Positions 16,549 to 24,588 of a stretch of 46,722 nt of DNA are shown piece after piece. This DNA is from Mesorhizobium sp. WSM4311 (GTDB taxonomy: Bacteria; Pseudomonadota; Alphaproteobacteria; Rhizobiales; Rhizobiaceae): positions 1 through 46,722 of the forward strand of contig NZ_NSFV01000023.1 in NCBI RefSeq assembly GCF_002295115.1, read 5' to 3'. Below the pieces are notes generated by a model. That model had not been told where the DNA came from and did not search any database. It was given only the letters and a program-made list of their open reading frames with translations. How positions within the stretch are numbered: the stretch's first letter is position 1; every line of letters begins with the position of its first letter. The position numbers were made by a program, and so were the translations under genes.

Positions 16549-16605
16549 GGCAATGAGGTGAACCGCCAAGCACGAATCCGGACTGGGAGCTTAGAGAAAC
16601 CGCCA

Positions 16606-17457
16606 ATGCATATCGTAGTCTGCATCAAGCAGGTGCCGGATTCGGCACAGATCCGCGTGCACCCGGTGACGAACACGATCATGCGTCAGGGTGTTCCGAC
16701 CATCATCAATCCTTACGACCTGTTCGCCCTCGAAGAAGCGCTCAAACTGCGCGACGTTCATGGTGGCGAGGTTACTGTGCTCACAATGGGTCCGCCCATG
16801 GCGGAGGACTCGCTGCGAAAGGCGCTCGGTTACGGTGCTGACCGAGCAGTTCTCTTGACGGACCGCTATTTTGCCGGATCCGATACGCTGGCGACTTCCT
16901 TTGCTCTTTCGCAAGCAATCGCAAAAATTGGGGAGACTTTCGGCAGGCCGGACATCGTCTTCACCGGCAAGCAGACGATTGACGGCGATACCGCCCAGGT
17001 CGGACCGGGCATAGCCAAGCGCCTAGATTTATCGCAACTTACCTATGTCGCGAAGATTGCCTCCATCGATCTCGATACGCGAGAGATCGAAGTCGCTCGT
17101 CGCGCCGAAGGCGGCACCCAGTTGCTGAAGAGCAGACTCCCTTGCCTCATTACCATGCTGGAAGACACCAACGAAATCCGCCGGGGCTCGCTCCAGCAGG
17201 CTCTGTGCGCGGCGCGCAGCCAAGTCGTGAAGTGGACTGCAGCCGACGCCGGCATTGACGATCTCACCCGGTGCGGTCTGCGTGGCTCGCCTACAGTCGT
17301 CAAGCGTGTTTTCGCCCCCACCGCACGGGCAGAAAGGGCGGCGCAGATCGACACCGCGGAAAGGGGCTTGCAGGACATAGCCGATGAACTCATCGCCGAT
17401 ATCTTAACCCGCCGGCCGGCGCTGGAACATGAGCTGGCCTTCAACAGCGGCACGTGA
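16606..17457 (+). CDS. fixA: FixA, electron transfer flavoprotein beta-type subunit
   Basis: The 283-residue protein begins MHIVVCIKQVPDSAQIRVHP, typical of FixA. It has VLTMGPP (about 60), the nucleotide-binding ALGYGADRAVLLTDR (about 74-88) and FTGKQTIDGDTAQVGPGIA (about 122-140). FixA pairs with FixB as an ETF that bifurcates electrons from NADH, sending low-potential electrons toward ferredoxin/nitrogenase and high-potential ones to quinone through FixCX. A longer frame opens at 16354, but it spans the nifW end and the promoter, so I use 16606. It is first of fixABCX and separated from fixB by 16 bp. Confidence 0.96.
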   Translation: MHIVVCIKQVPDSAQIRVHPVTNTIMRQGVPTIINPYDLFALEEALKLRDVHGGEVTVLTMGPPMAEDSLRKALGYGADRAVLLTDRYFAGSDTLATSFALSQAIAKIGETFGRPDIVFTGKQTIDGDTAQVGPGIAKRLDLSQLTYVAKIASIDLDTREIEVARRAEGGTQLLKSRLPCLITMLEDTNEIRRGSLQQALCAARSQVVKWTAADAGIDDLTRCGLRGSPTVVKRVFAPTARAERAAQIDTAERGLQDIADELIADILTRRPALEHELAFNSGT

Positions 17458-17473
17458 CGGCCAGGAGCAGAAA

Positions 17474-18583
17474 ATGTCGACCGCAAGCCAAACTACCCCT
17501 CGCATTGCCCCCGGCCGTGCCGGTGTAAAGAAAGAACTTCCCGACCGTTTCAAAGACTACCGGCACGTGTGGGTCTTCCTCGAGCTCGAACGCGGCAATG
17601 TGCATCCTGTATCATTCGAACTGCTGGGCGAAGGCCGCAAATTAGCCGACAAGCTTGAAGTCCAGCTCGCGGGCGTCGTGCTGGGACCGCCGGGCGAGAT
17701 GGTCGAGGACGCTGTTGCCGAGGCCTTCGCTTACGGGGCGGATCTTGTCTACATCGTCGATGCGCCGCCGCTCGCCGACTACCGGAACGAGCCGTTCGCC
17801 AAGGCGCTCACGGATCTGGTCAATACCCATAAACCCGAAATCCTCCTTCTCGGCGCGACCACACTGGGCAGGGATCTTGCAGGCTCGGTAGCGACGACCC
17901 TGCAGACGGGGCTCACGGCCGACTGCACCGAACTTGATGTAGATTCCGACGGTTCACTCGCCGCGACCCGTCCGACTTTTGGTGGCTCATTGTTGTGTAC
18001 GATCTATACACTAAATTACCGGCCGCAAATGGCGACGGTGCGACCAAGGGTCATGCCTATGCCGCAACGGGTGGATAAGCCGGTCGGGCGTGTCATGCGG
18101 CACAAGCTGTCGCTCGTTGAGGACGATATCGTCACCAAAGTCCTCGGCTTCCTACCGGATAACCAGTCGGCAATGGCAAATCTTGCCTATGCGGATGTCG
18201 TGGTTGCGGGAGGCCTCGGTCTCGGAGCGGCGGAGAACCTTCAGCTTGTGAAGAATCTTGCCCGAGCGATCGGCGCCGAGCATGGCTGTTCGCGCCCCTT
18301 GGTCCAGAAGGGCTGGATGCCGGCTGATCGACAGATTGGACAAACTGGCAAGACCATTCGACCGAAGCTTTACATCGCGGCCGGAATTTCCGGCGCCATC
18401 CAGCACCGAGTTGGGGTCGAGGGGGCCGATCTCATCGTCGCGATCAACACCGATCCGAACGCGCCGATTTTCGAGTTCGCCCACCTCGGGATCGTCACGG
18501 ATGCAATCCGCTTCCTGCCCGCACTGACGGAAGCCTTCACCCGGCGGCTGTCGCCGCACAGTCGAGACAAGCTTGCGAGTTGA
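17474..18583 (+). CDS. fixB: FixB, electron transfer flavoprotein alpha-type subunit
   Basis: The 369-residue product starts MSTASQTTPRIAPGRAG (CCAGGAG 8 bases upstream). The N-terminal half has the ETF fold (YRHVWVFLELERGNVHPVSFELLG). The C-terminal FAD domain carries VVAGGLGLG, then GCSRPLVQKGWMPADRQIGQTGK and PKLYIAAGISGAIQHRVG, with INTDPNAPIFEFAHLGIVTD near the end. It binds FAD and forms the soluble ETF with FixA, docking to FixCX at the membrane. Its frame can be read from 17429, but that start overlaps fixA. fixC follows 10 bp later. Confidence 0.96.
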   Translation: MSTASQTTPRIAPGRAGVKKELPDRFKDYRHVWVFLELERGNVHPVSFELLGEGRKLADKLEVQLAGVVLGPPGEMVEDAVAEAFAYGADLVYIVDAPPLADYRNEPFAKALTDLVNTHKPEILLLGATTLGRDLAGSVATTLQTGLTADCTELDVDSDGSLAATRPTFGGSLLCTIYTLNYRPQMATVRPRVMPMPQRVDKPVGRVMRHKLSLVEDDIVTKVLGFLPDNQSAMANLAYADVVVAGGLGLGAAENLQLVKNLARAIGAEHGCSRPLVQKGWMPADRQIGQTGKTIRPKLYIAAGISGAIQHRVGVEGADLIVAINTDPNAPIFEFAHLGIVTDAIRFLPALTEAFTRRLSPHSRDKLAS

Positions 18584-18593
18584 GGGAGAGGAC

Positions 18594-19898
18594 ATGATTG
18601 AACAATTCGATGCCATTGTGGTCGGAGCCGGCATGTCTGGAAACGCAGCTGCTTACACTTTGGCAAGCCAGGGGCTGAAGGTCCTGCAGTTGGAGCGCGG
18701 GGAATATCCGGGCTCTAAGAACGTCCAGGGTGCCATAATGTACGCGAACATGCTGGAGAAGATCATCCCGGACTTCCGGGATGATGCGCCCCTCGAGCGG
18801 CACCTGGTCGAACAGCGACTTTGGGTGATGGACGACACGTCTCACACCGGAATTCATTACCGGTCGGACGACTTCAATGAGGCGAAACCCAACCGCTACA
18901 CGATCATCCGCGCCCAGTTCGACAAATGGTTTTCCCGCAAGGTGCGCGAGGCTGGCGCGACGGTCCTGTGTGAGACGACCGCGACGGAACTCGTCCGTGA
19001 TGGCAATGGCAAGGTGATCGGCGTCCGCACAGACCGGGCTGGCGGAGTGGTCTTCGCGAATGTGGTCGTTCTCGCAGAAGGGGTGTCGGGATTGCTTGGC
19101 ACTCGCGCAGGCCTGCGCGAGATGCCGAAGCCGGAGACCGTGGCGATTGCCGTCAAGGAAATGCATTTCTTGCCCGAAGAGGTCATTGGCCAGCGGTTCG
19201 GGGTGAAGGGCGATGAAGGCTGCGTAATCGAGGCCGTGGGCACGATCTCTCGCAGCATGGCCGGGCTCGGCTTCCTTTACACCAATAAGGAGTCGATTTC
19301 ACTCGGCATCGGCTGCCTGGTCTCGGATTTCGCCGCGACGATGGAGAGCCCGTCCGCCCTCCTGGATGCGATGAAAAACCATCCTTCGATCCGGCCGCTG
19401 ATCGCTGGCTCGGAGGTGAAAGAATATGCCGCCCATCTTATCCCCGAAGGTGGTTACAGGGCCATTCCGCAGCTATTCGGCGACGGTTGGGTCATCGTCG
19501 GCGACGCAGCGCAACTGAACAATGCCATTCACCGTGAGGGTTCGAACCTTGCCATGACCTCGGGTCGTGTCGCGGCTGAGGCGATCATCAAAGTCAAAAG
19601 CCGCAACGGTCCTATGACCAAAGCGAACCTTGCGCTCTACAAGACGATGCTGGATGACTCCTTTGTGATCAAGGATCTTAAGAAATACAAGGACATGCCA
19701 GCCTTACTCCACACCAATTCCAGCAACTTTTTTGACAGCTATCCGCGGTTGATGTCGCATGCCGCTCAGACCTTCATGCGTGTCGACGGCACGCCGAAGA
19801 TCGAGAAGGAAAAGAACACCACGGCCGCCTTCATCAACGCGCGCTCGCGCTGGGGGTTGGTCAGCGACGCGGTCCGCCTGGCATTGGCATGGCGCTGA
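18594..19898 (+). CDS. fixC: FixC, ETF-quinone oxidoreductase-type flavoprotein
   Basis: The 434-residue flavoprotein has the N-terminal dinucleotide fold FDAIVVGAGMSGNAAAYTLA, a GSKNVQGAIMY region, VVLAEGVSGLLG, and the C-terminal FAD contact GDGWVIVGDAAQLNNA. FixC accepts electrons from FixAB and, with FixX, passes them on to quinone. TGAGGGAGAGG precedes the chosen ATG; an upstream in-frame start at 18573 would overlap fixB. The length is right for the family and no key motif is missing. fixX follows after 12 bp. Confidence 0.96.
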   Translation: MIEQFDAIVVGAGMSGNAAAYTLASQGLKVLQLERGEYPGSKNVQGAIMYANMLEKIIPDFRDDAPLERHLVEQRLWVMDDTSHTGIHYRSDDFNEAKPNRYTIIRAQFDKWFSRKVREAGATVLCETTATELVRDGNGKVIGVRTDRAGGVVFANVVVLAEGVSGLLGTRAGLREMPKPETVAIAVKEMHFLPEEVIGQRFGVKGDEGCVIEAVGTISRSMAGLGFLYTNKESISLGIGCLVSDFAATMESPSALLDAMKNHPSIRPLIAGSEVKEYAAHLIPEGGYRAIPQLFGDGWVIVGDAAQLNNAIHREGSNLAMTSGRVAAEAIIKVKSRNGPMTKANLALYKTMLDDSFVIKDLKKYKDMPALLHTNSSNFFDSYPRLMSHAAQTFMRVDGTPKIEKEKNTTAAFINARSRWGLVSDAVRLALAWR

Positions 19899-19910
19899 AG
19901 AGGGTACAAG

Positions 19911-20210
19911 ATGACGATCGCAGTGACGAAGGTTCGTGTCGAGGACAAACTTTACCAGAACCGCTATCTGGTCGATTCCGGCCGCCCCCATATCATAGTG
20001 CGACCGCACGACAAGCCAAGCGCGAACTTGCTTGCGTTGACCTACGTCTGTCCGGCGAAATGCTATGAGTTGAATGACAAGGGTCAAGTCGAGATCACCG
20101 CCGACGGCTGCATGGAATGCGGCACCTGCCGGATATTGTGCGAGAAAGGCGGCGACATCGAGTGGAACTATCCGCGCGGCGGCTTTGGTGTCCTGTTCAA
20201 GTTCGGATGA
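19911..20210 (+). CDS. fixX: FixX, ferredoxin-like protein
   Basis: The 99-residue ferredoxin-like subunit has VCPAKCYE followed by CMECGTCRILCEKGG, the Fe-S cysteines of FixX. The rest matches FixX too (VDSGRPHIIVR, then IEWNYPRGGFGVLFKFG at the C-terminus). It docks on FixC and carries its electrons to quinone. It is last in fixABCX; no terminator hairpin with a T-run is visible in the 255 bp that follow. Confidence 0.95.
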   Translation: MTIAVTKVRVEDKLYQNRYLVDSGRPHIIVRPHDKPSANLLALTYVCPAKCYELNDKGQVEITADGCMECGTCRILCEKGGDIEWNYPRGGFGVLFKFG

Positions 20211-20465
20211 TCAGCCGGTGCCAAGAGCATGCCGGCAGCGAGCAACTGCGGCACACCATGAGCCTCTCCATCCACTTGCAAAGAGCTAGTGAATATTGGG
20301 TTTCGCAATTCAAGTTTCCTCGACTTGGTAGGGGTATCCTCAGGCCACGGGGCGCCTGTGCCGGACTTACCACCGGTAACGTGGTCGAGCCCCTTTGGAC
20401 AATGTCCGGCCATCGTGCCGGATGGCAGCCACAACGGCCGGTGAGCAAATGGAACGGCACAATCC

Positions 20466-21182
20466 ATGATAAAGACGTATGTGCTAGTGCATGGTGCCTG
20501 GCATGGCGGATGGTGTTGGCGGGACGTCGCCGCCAATCTTCGCAAGATGGGATGCCACGTGACCACGCCTACCCAGACAGGTGTCGGCGAACGCGCACGT
20601 TTGCTGTGCAAGGACATCACGCCCGACACATTCGTGACCGACATCGTCAACCACATTGTAACGGAAGAGCTGAGCGATGTGATCCTTGTCGGTCACAGTC
20701 TAGGCGGCATCAGCATCACCGGCGCCGCCGACCGGATACCCGACCATATCAGCCATCTCGTTTATCTCGACGGCGCCATCGTCGAGAGCGGTCAAAGTGT
20801 ATTCAGCACCATGCCCCCCGACATCGTCGCCGCCCGTCGAAAATTGGTTGCGGAGGAAGGACGGGGTATCTTCATGCCGACTCCGCCGCCAACAGCATTC
20901 GGCACTCCCGAGGGACACTCGCTCACGGACTGGGTGCGGCGCCGGATAACACCGCATCCGGCAGGCACCTACGAAAGCGGACTTAAGCTCGAGCACCCGC
21001 TCGGCAACGGCAGACCCCGAACCTATGTCGTCTGCACTAATCCACTCCACCCGCCGATGGCGGGAGCGCGAGAATGGGTCGCGAAGCAGGATGGCTGGGC
21101 GTGGCAGGAACTCGCCACTGGCCACGACGCAATGATCCTCGCGCCGACGGAAGTTGCTCTCCTTCTTAGCGCTGTCGGCTGA
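20466..21182 (+). CDS. Alpha/beta hydrolase (esterase-like)
   Basis: The 238-residue enzyme has the N-terminal strand and oxyanion segment YVLVHGAWHGGWCW, the nucleophile elbow GHSLGG (Ser78), and the catalytic His in ATGHDAM (about 220). It resembles bacterial EstC-type esterases and, more distantly, plant methyl-ester esterases of hormone metabolism. The substrate is unknown. It lies between fixX and the nifA relic, in a place where most rhizobia have only nifA. No NifA site or sigma-54 element is visible in the 255 bp before it, and its ribosome site is weak. The length and triad look complete. Confidence 0.83.
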   Translation: MIKTYVLVHGAWHGGWCWRDVAANLRKMGCHVTTPTQTGVGERARLLCKDITPDTFVTDIVNHIVTEELSDVILVGHSLGGISITGAADRIPDHISHLVYLDGAIVESGQSVFSTMPPDIVAARRKLVAEEGRGIFMPTPPPTAFGTPEGHSLTDWVRRRITPHPAGTYESGLKLEHPLGNGRPRTYVVCTNPLHPPMAGAREWVAKQDGWAWQELATGHDAMILAPTEVALLLSAVG

Positions 21183-21286
21183 GGAACCAAGTAGGGGGAG
21201 CGGCGGCCGATTCTCAGGCCGTGGCCTTGAGCTCTGGTGCAAGGATGTAGGCCCAACGGGTCGTTCCGGTGGCGCCACCGAAACCA

Positions 21287-21426
21287 CTAGGCGGGAGTGG
21301 CCTGTCCTGCCGACGTCGCAAGCTTGCGAGCGTTCCGCCGCGGCCGCAGCCCGTAGCGCCGGGCAACCTCCGAGATCACCGCGTCGGCTCCAGGGTCTCG
21401 GAGATGACTCCGTGCCTTGTCGTCCA
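21287..21426 (-). mobile_element. IS66-family OrfA (TnpA) fragment
   Basis: The minus-strand frame reads DDKARSHLRDPGADAVISEV followed by ARRYGLRPRR, the helix-turn-helix of IS66-type OrfA proteins (usually KARIVAESxEPGAxVSEVARRYGLRPQQL). It stops soon after and no other part of the element is visible. It is a degraded fragment lying next to the nifA relic, and may mark the event that broke that gene. Confidence 0.6.
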
Positions 21427-21603
21427 TCGACCAATGCCGCCGACCAACAGCGCCGTTGATCACCCTCGAAAACGCCGAGGCTGCCGCTCAGGGTCAATCG
21501 TAAGTTCAAGTTCAGACACAAGCCGATCTCCGATCCACCTCAGAATCGGCAGGCCCACAGATCGCGGGTCCTCCTGGAAGGACACAGCGCTTACCCTTGA
21601 AAT

Positions 21604-22008
21604 ATGGAGAACCATGGCTTTGCGCCGTCGGCAGTTGAGCTGATCTCGCAATGCTATTTCCCCGGCAACGTCCGCGAGCCGGAGAACTGCGTGCTTGGCG
21701 TTCTCCTCTGGAAGGAACCAATCTTTCGGAACGTGGCAATGTCATCGACGAGCTCTCACGGGCCAGCACGATGCCGGTTCGGCGCATCGGCGCCCGCCTG
21801 AACACGAGATGGCCACTTGCGATTCTAACGATACGGCCGGACGGGGGCTGGGACCGCGGCGGACGAAGCGTGACGGCTGATCGACACAATGGAGAAGGCC
21901 GGCTGGGTTCAGGCTAATGCGGCTCGAATTCTCGGCCTCAAGCTGCGACAAGTCGGCTAGGCGATACGCCGGCATAGTATCGAGGTGAAGGAACTTCTAA
22001 GAGCCTGA
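21604..22008 (+). pseudogene. nifA: nifA relic between fixX and nifB
   Basis: From about 21617 the plus strand reads FAPSAVELISQCYFPGNVRE then PENCV, matching the end of the NifA AAA+ domain (EAIEVLMNCEFPGNIRELENCV in the intact copy at 26.8-27.9 kb). From about 21882 it reads DTMEKAGWVQANAARILGLK, then LRQVG, a stop, and IRRHSIEVKEL, matching the DNA-binding end. The sections lie in different frames and the rest of the AAA+ domain is gone. The site between fixX and nifB is the classic nifA location in rhizobia such as Sinorhizobium meliloti. This is therefore the dead original copy; the working nifA lies 5 kb downstream on the other strand. Confidence 0.85.
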
Positions 22009-22093
22009 TGAGCCAATCGTCAGGCCAGTGGTCTTGCGCGCCCTGTGCGCGACAAGGAGTGCTTCGTGCTTCTGAACGGATTTGGACTTGCAC

Positions 22094-22196
22094 TGTCGCA
22101 AGCAGGACAAAATTGTGTCGCGCCGGCCTGACACAATGCGATATCGACCCGAATAGTGAACTGAAGCCGCTTTTTTCAGTTGGTATGGCTCTTGCA
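22094..22196 (+). promoter_or_regulatory. NifA/sigma-54 promoter of nifB-fdxN-nifZ-fixU
   Basis: TGGTATGGCTCTTGCA at 22181-22196 is the -24/-12 element (perfect -12). A perfect NifA site (TGT-N10-ACA) lies at 22094-22109, 71 bp upstream. Transcription would start about 22208, 26 bp before the nifB ATG. It has survived although the nifA gene just upstream has decayed. Confidence 0.9.
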
Positions 22197-22233
22197 CCTT
22201 GAACCGCGACGTTACCAGCAACGGAGCCGTTTG

Positions 22234-23715
22234 ATGTCCTCACCGACAGTTTCGATTGAGGGGCCGACTAGCACGACATCCGAGGGTCTTCTGGCAGCCG
22301 CGAAATCCGGTGGCTGCGCATCGTCTTCCTACGGCTCGTCGCCGACCAGCCCGGGCGAAGAGGATCCGGCTATTTGGGAAAGGATCAAGGATCACCCCTG
22401 CTTTTCGGAGGAAGCGCATCATTATTTCGCGCGTATGCATGTGGCGGTCGCGCCGGCTTGCAATGTCCAGTGCAACTATTGCAATCGCAAATACGATTGC
22501 GCCAACGAGAGCCGGCCTGGTGTTGTGTCTGAGAAGTTGACGCCCGACCAAGCGCTACGCAAGGTCATCGCCGTTGCCAACAAAGTTCCGCAGCTTTCGG
22601 TTCTTGGCATCGCTGGGCCGGGGGATGCCTGTTACGATTGGGAGAAAACGAAGGCAACGTTCGACCGCGTCATCAGGGAAATCCCCGACATAAAGCTGTG
22701 CGTCTCCACTAATGGGCTCGTGCTGCCGGACCATGTCGCCGAGCTTGCCGAAATGAATGTTGATCACGTGACGATCACCATCAACATGGTCGACCCGGAA
22801 GTCGGCGCGAAGATCTATCCATGGATCTTTTATGAAAATCGCCGCTACTTCGGCATCGAAGCCGCTCGAATCTTGCACGCGCGGCAGATGCTGGGCCTGG
22901 AGATGCTGAGCGCGCGCGGCATCCTCACCAAAATCAACTCGGTGATGATTCCTGGAGTGAACGACCAGCACCTGTTTGAGGTGAACAAAATGGTCAGGGA
23001 GCGGGGCGCGTTTCTGCACAACGTGATGCCTCTGATTTCGGACCCGGCGCACGGTACCCACTACGGACTCATCGGGCAGCGCGGCCCAACGGCAACGGAG
23101 ATGATGGCTCTTCAGGATCGACTTGAAGGTGGCGCCAAGTTGATGCGCCACTGCCGGCAGTGCCGGGCAGATGCTGTCGGCCTGCTCGGTGAAGATCGTG
23201 GCCAGGAATTCACGCTGGACGGTATTCCCGACGATGTCGCCTACGATGCTGGCAAGCGTCAGGCCTATCGGCAGGTGGTCGCACACGAGCGCCGTGATCA
23301 TGAGGCGGCGAGGAGCGAGGCCATCGGTATGGTCAAGGCAACAGACTCCGAAAAGTCGCTTCTGGTTGCGGTGGCCACTAAGGGAGGTGGACGGGTCAAC
23401 GAACACTTCGGCCACGCGAAGGAATTCCAGGTTTATGAAGTCTCGCCTAGAGGGATCAGCTTGGTCGGGCATCGGAAGGTCGAGCGGTATTGCCTCGGAG
23501 GCGGGGGCGAAGACGCCATCCTCGAGGGCGTCATCGCAGCGCTCGAAGGCATACACATAGTGCTATGCGCCAAGATCGGAAATCGCCCGAAGGAACAACT
23601 CTCGCGAGTTGGACTGCGCGTAACCGACGCCTATGGCCATGACTACATCGAGACCGCAGTCAGCGCACTTTACGCGGCAGAGTTTGGGATCAGACCACTA
23701 GCGGCGACGGCCTGA
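22234..23715 (+). CDS. nifB: NifB, FeMo-cofactor biosynthesis radical SAM protein
   Basis: The 493-residue protein makes NifB-co, the Fe-S core of FeMo-co, with S-adenosylmethionine. The radical-SAM motif ACNVQCNYCNRKYDC lies at 75-89 (Cys 76, 80, 83). The SAM-contact segment VLGIAGPGD and the loop RQCRADAVGLLG follow. A NifX/NafY-like domain fills the last 120 residues (about 372-490; VAVATKGGGRVNEHFGHAKEF). I chose the ATG at 22234 because transcription is predicted to start near 22208. It leads nifB-fdxN-nifZ-fixU-sir2-like. Length and motifs are complete. Confidence 0.97.
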   Translation: MSSPTVSIEGPTSTTSEGLLAAAKSGGCASSSYGSSPTSPGEEDPAIWERIKDHPCFSEEAHHYFARMHVAVAPACNVQCNYCNRKYDCANESRPGVVSEKLTPDQALRKVIAVANKVPQLSVLGIAGPGDACYDWEKTKATFDRVIREIPDIKLCVSTNGLVLPDHVAELAEMNVDHVTITINMVDPEVGAKIYPWIFYENRRYFGIEAARILHARQMLGLEMLSARGILTKINSVMIPGVNDQHLFEVNKMVRERGAFLHNVMPLISDPAHGTHYGLIGQRGPTATEMMALQDRLEGGAKLMRHCRQCRADAVGLLGEDRGQEFTLDGIPDDVAYDAGKRQAYRQVVAHERRDHEAARSEAIGMVKATDSEKSLLVAVATKGGGRVNEHFGHAKEFQVYEVSPRGISLVGHRKVERYCLGGGGEDAILEGVIAALEGIHIVLCAKIGNRPKEQLSRVGLRVTDAYGHDYIETAVSALYAAEFGIRPLAATA

Positions 23716-23744
23716 GCCGTCTCGTCCGATAACCAGGAGTTAGA

Positions 23745-23939
23745 ATGGCTTTAAAGATCATCGCATCCCAATGTACCCAATGCGGGGCCTGCGAGTTCGA
23801 ATGTCCTTCGGAAGCGATCAAGTTCAAGGGCGACGCCTATGTGATCGATCCAAACAAGTGCACCGAATGCAAGGAGGCCTTCGATACGCAGCAATGCGTG
23901 TCGGTCTGTCCGGTACCGAAAACCTGCGTTCCCGCTTGA
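23745..23939 (+). CDS. fdxN: FdxN, 2[4Fe-4S] ferredoxin
   Basis: The 64-residue ferredoxin has two cluster motifs: C10-x2-C13-x2-C16-x3-C20 with P, and C39-x2-C42-x8-C51-x3-C55. The x8 spacing in the second motif is typical of nif-linked FdxN. It carries low-potential electrons to nitrogenase or to NifB. AGGAG precedes the ATG. nifB ends 29 bp upstream and nifZ follows 85 bp downstream. Confidence 0.95.
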   Translation: MALKIIASQCTQCGACEFECPSEAIKFKGDAYVIDPNKCTECKEAFDTQQCVSVCPVPKTCVPA

Positions 23940-24024
23940 TTCCTACCGAAACGGTCGGGTTCGCCGCACGACGACGCCTGCAACCCGCGACCACAACAAA
24001 AGCCTCGAGAAAGGAATGGACAGC

Positions 24025-24345
24025 ATGTGGTCCAGACGCGAACAGGAGGTCGAAATCGGCAGACCGCCACGGTTCATGCAGGGTGAGCGGGTCCGTGCGA
24101 TACGCCACATAAAAAACGACGGCACCTATCCCGGCAAGGAGATCGGCGAAAACCTCGTGCGGAAGGGCGACGAAGGCTACGTGCGCGACATTGGAACCTT
24201 TCTCCAGCAATTCTTCATCTATGCGGTCGAATGGATCGATCGTGGCACGGTCGTCGGCATGCGAGCGCGCGAACTCATTAGCCTCGACAAAGTCGAGGTT
24301 CCCTGCGGAGCTGAAGGCATTTCCAACGGGGGAACAGCCGGATGA
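24025..24345 (+). CDS. nifZ: NifZ, nitrogenase P-cluster maturation factor
   Basis: The 106-residue product shows NifZ features: FMQGERVRAIRHIKNDGTYPGKE near the start, GDEGYVRDIGTFLQQFFIYAVEW in the middle, and RGTVVGMRARELI. NifZ helps form the second P-cluster of the MoFe protein. I chose the second ATG (24025) because AGAAAGGA sits at a better distance; 24016 is the alternative. The 3' end overlaps fixU by four bases (ATGA), so the two are translationally coupled. In M. loti R7A NifZ and FixU are both NifA-regulated and needed for full effectiveness. Confidence 0.93.
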   Translation: MWSRREQEVEIGRPPRFMQGERVRAIRHIKNDGTYPGKEIGENLVRKGDEGYVRDIGTFLQQFFIYAVEWIDRGTVVGMRARELISLDKVEVPCGAEGISNGGTAG

Positions 24346-24554
24346 AAGTAATGATTCGCAGGACCGCTACTGGCTTGTCGGCTTATGTCCCCAAGAAGGA
24401 TCTCGAAGAGCCGATCACCGAGATTGAGAACGCTGACTTATGGGGCGGGACCGTGACGCTCAGGAACGGTTGGCGGCTCATGCTGCCCGACCTTCCGCGC
24501 GACACGCGTTTGCCGATCACCGTCGAGGCGATGAAGATTTCCGACGGGGCCTGA
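24342..24554 (+). CDS. fixU: FixU/NifT family protein
   Basis: This 70-residue protein is recognisable as NifT/FixU by MKVMIRR, LSAYVPKKDLEEPI, the WGGTVTLRNGWRLMLP core and TRLPITVEAMKI. The biochemical role of the family is unknown; it is always found with nitrogenase genes. It starts on the nifZ stop codon and is followed 34 bp later by the SIR2-like gene. Confidence 0.92.
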   Translation: MKVMIRRTATGLSAYVPKKDLEEPITEIENADLWGGTVTLRNGWRLMLPDLPRDTRLPITVEAMKISDGA

Positions 24555-24588
24555 TGCCGGTGGGTTCAGTGGCGGAGAGGAAACGCGT

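Noticed and set aside
16354..16605. Longer FixA start at 16354
   Set aside because: It would overlap the nifW end and contain both the NifA site and the sigma-54 element; FixA proteins begin at MHIVVCIKQVPD.
20117..20986. Plus-strand 289-codon frame over the alpha/beta hydrolase
   Set aside because: Arg/His-rich shadow frame of the real hydrolase gene at 20466-21182.
22115..22135. Second NifA site upstream of nifB (TGT...ACA near 22115)
   Set aside because: The spacing is 12, not 10; the site at 22094-22109 is exact and enough.
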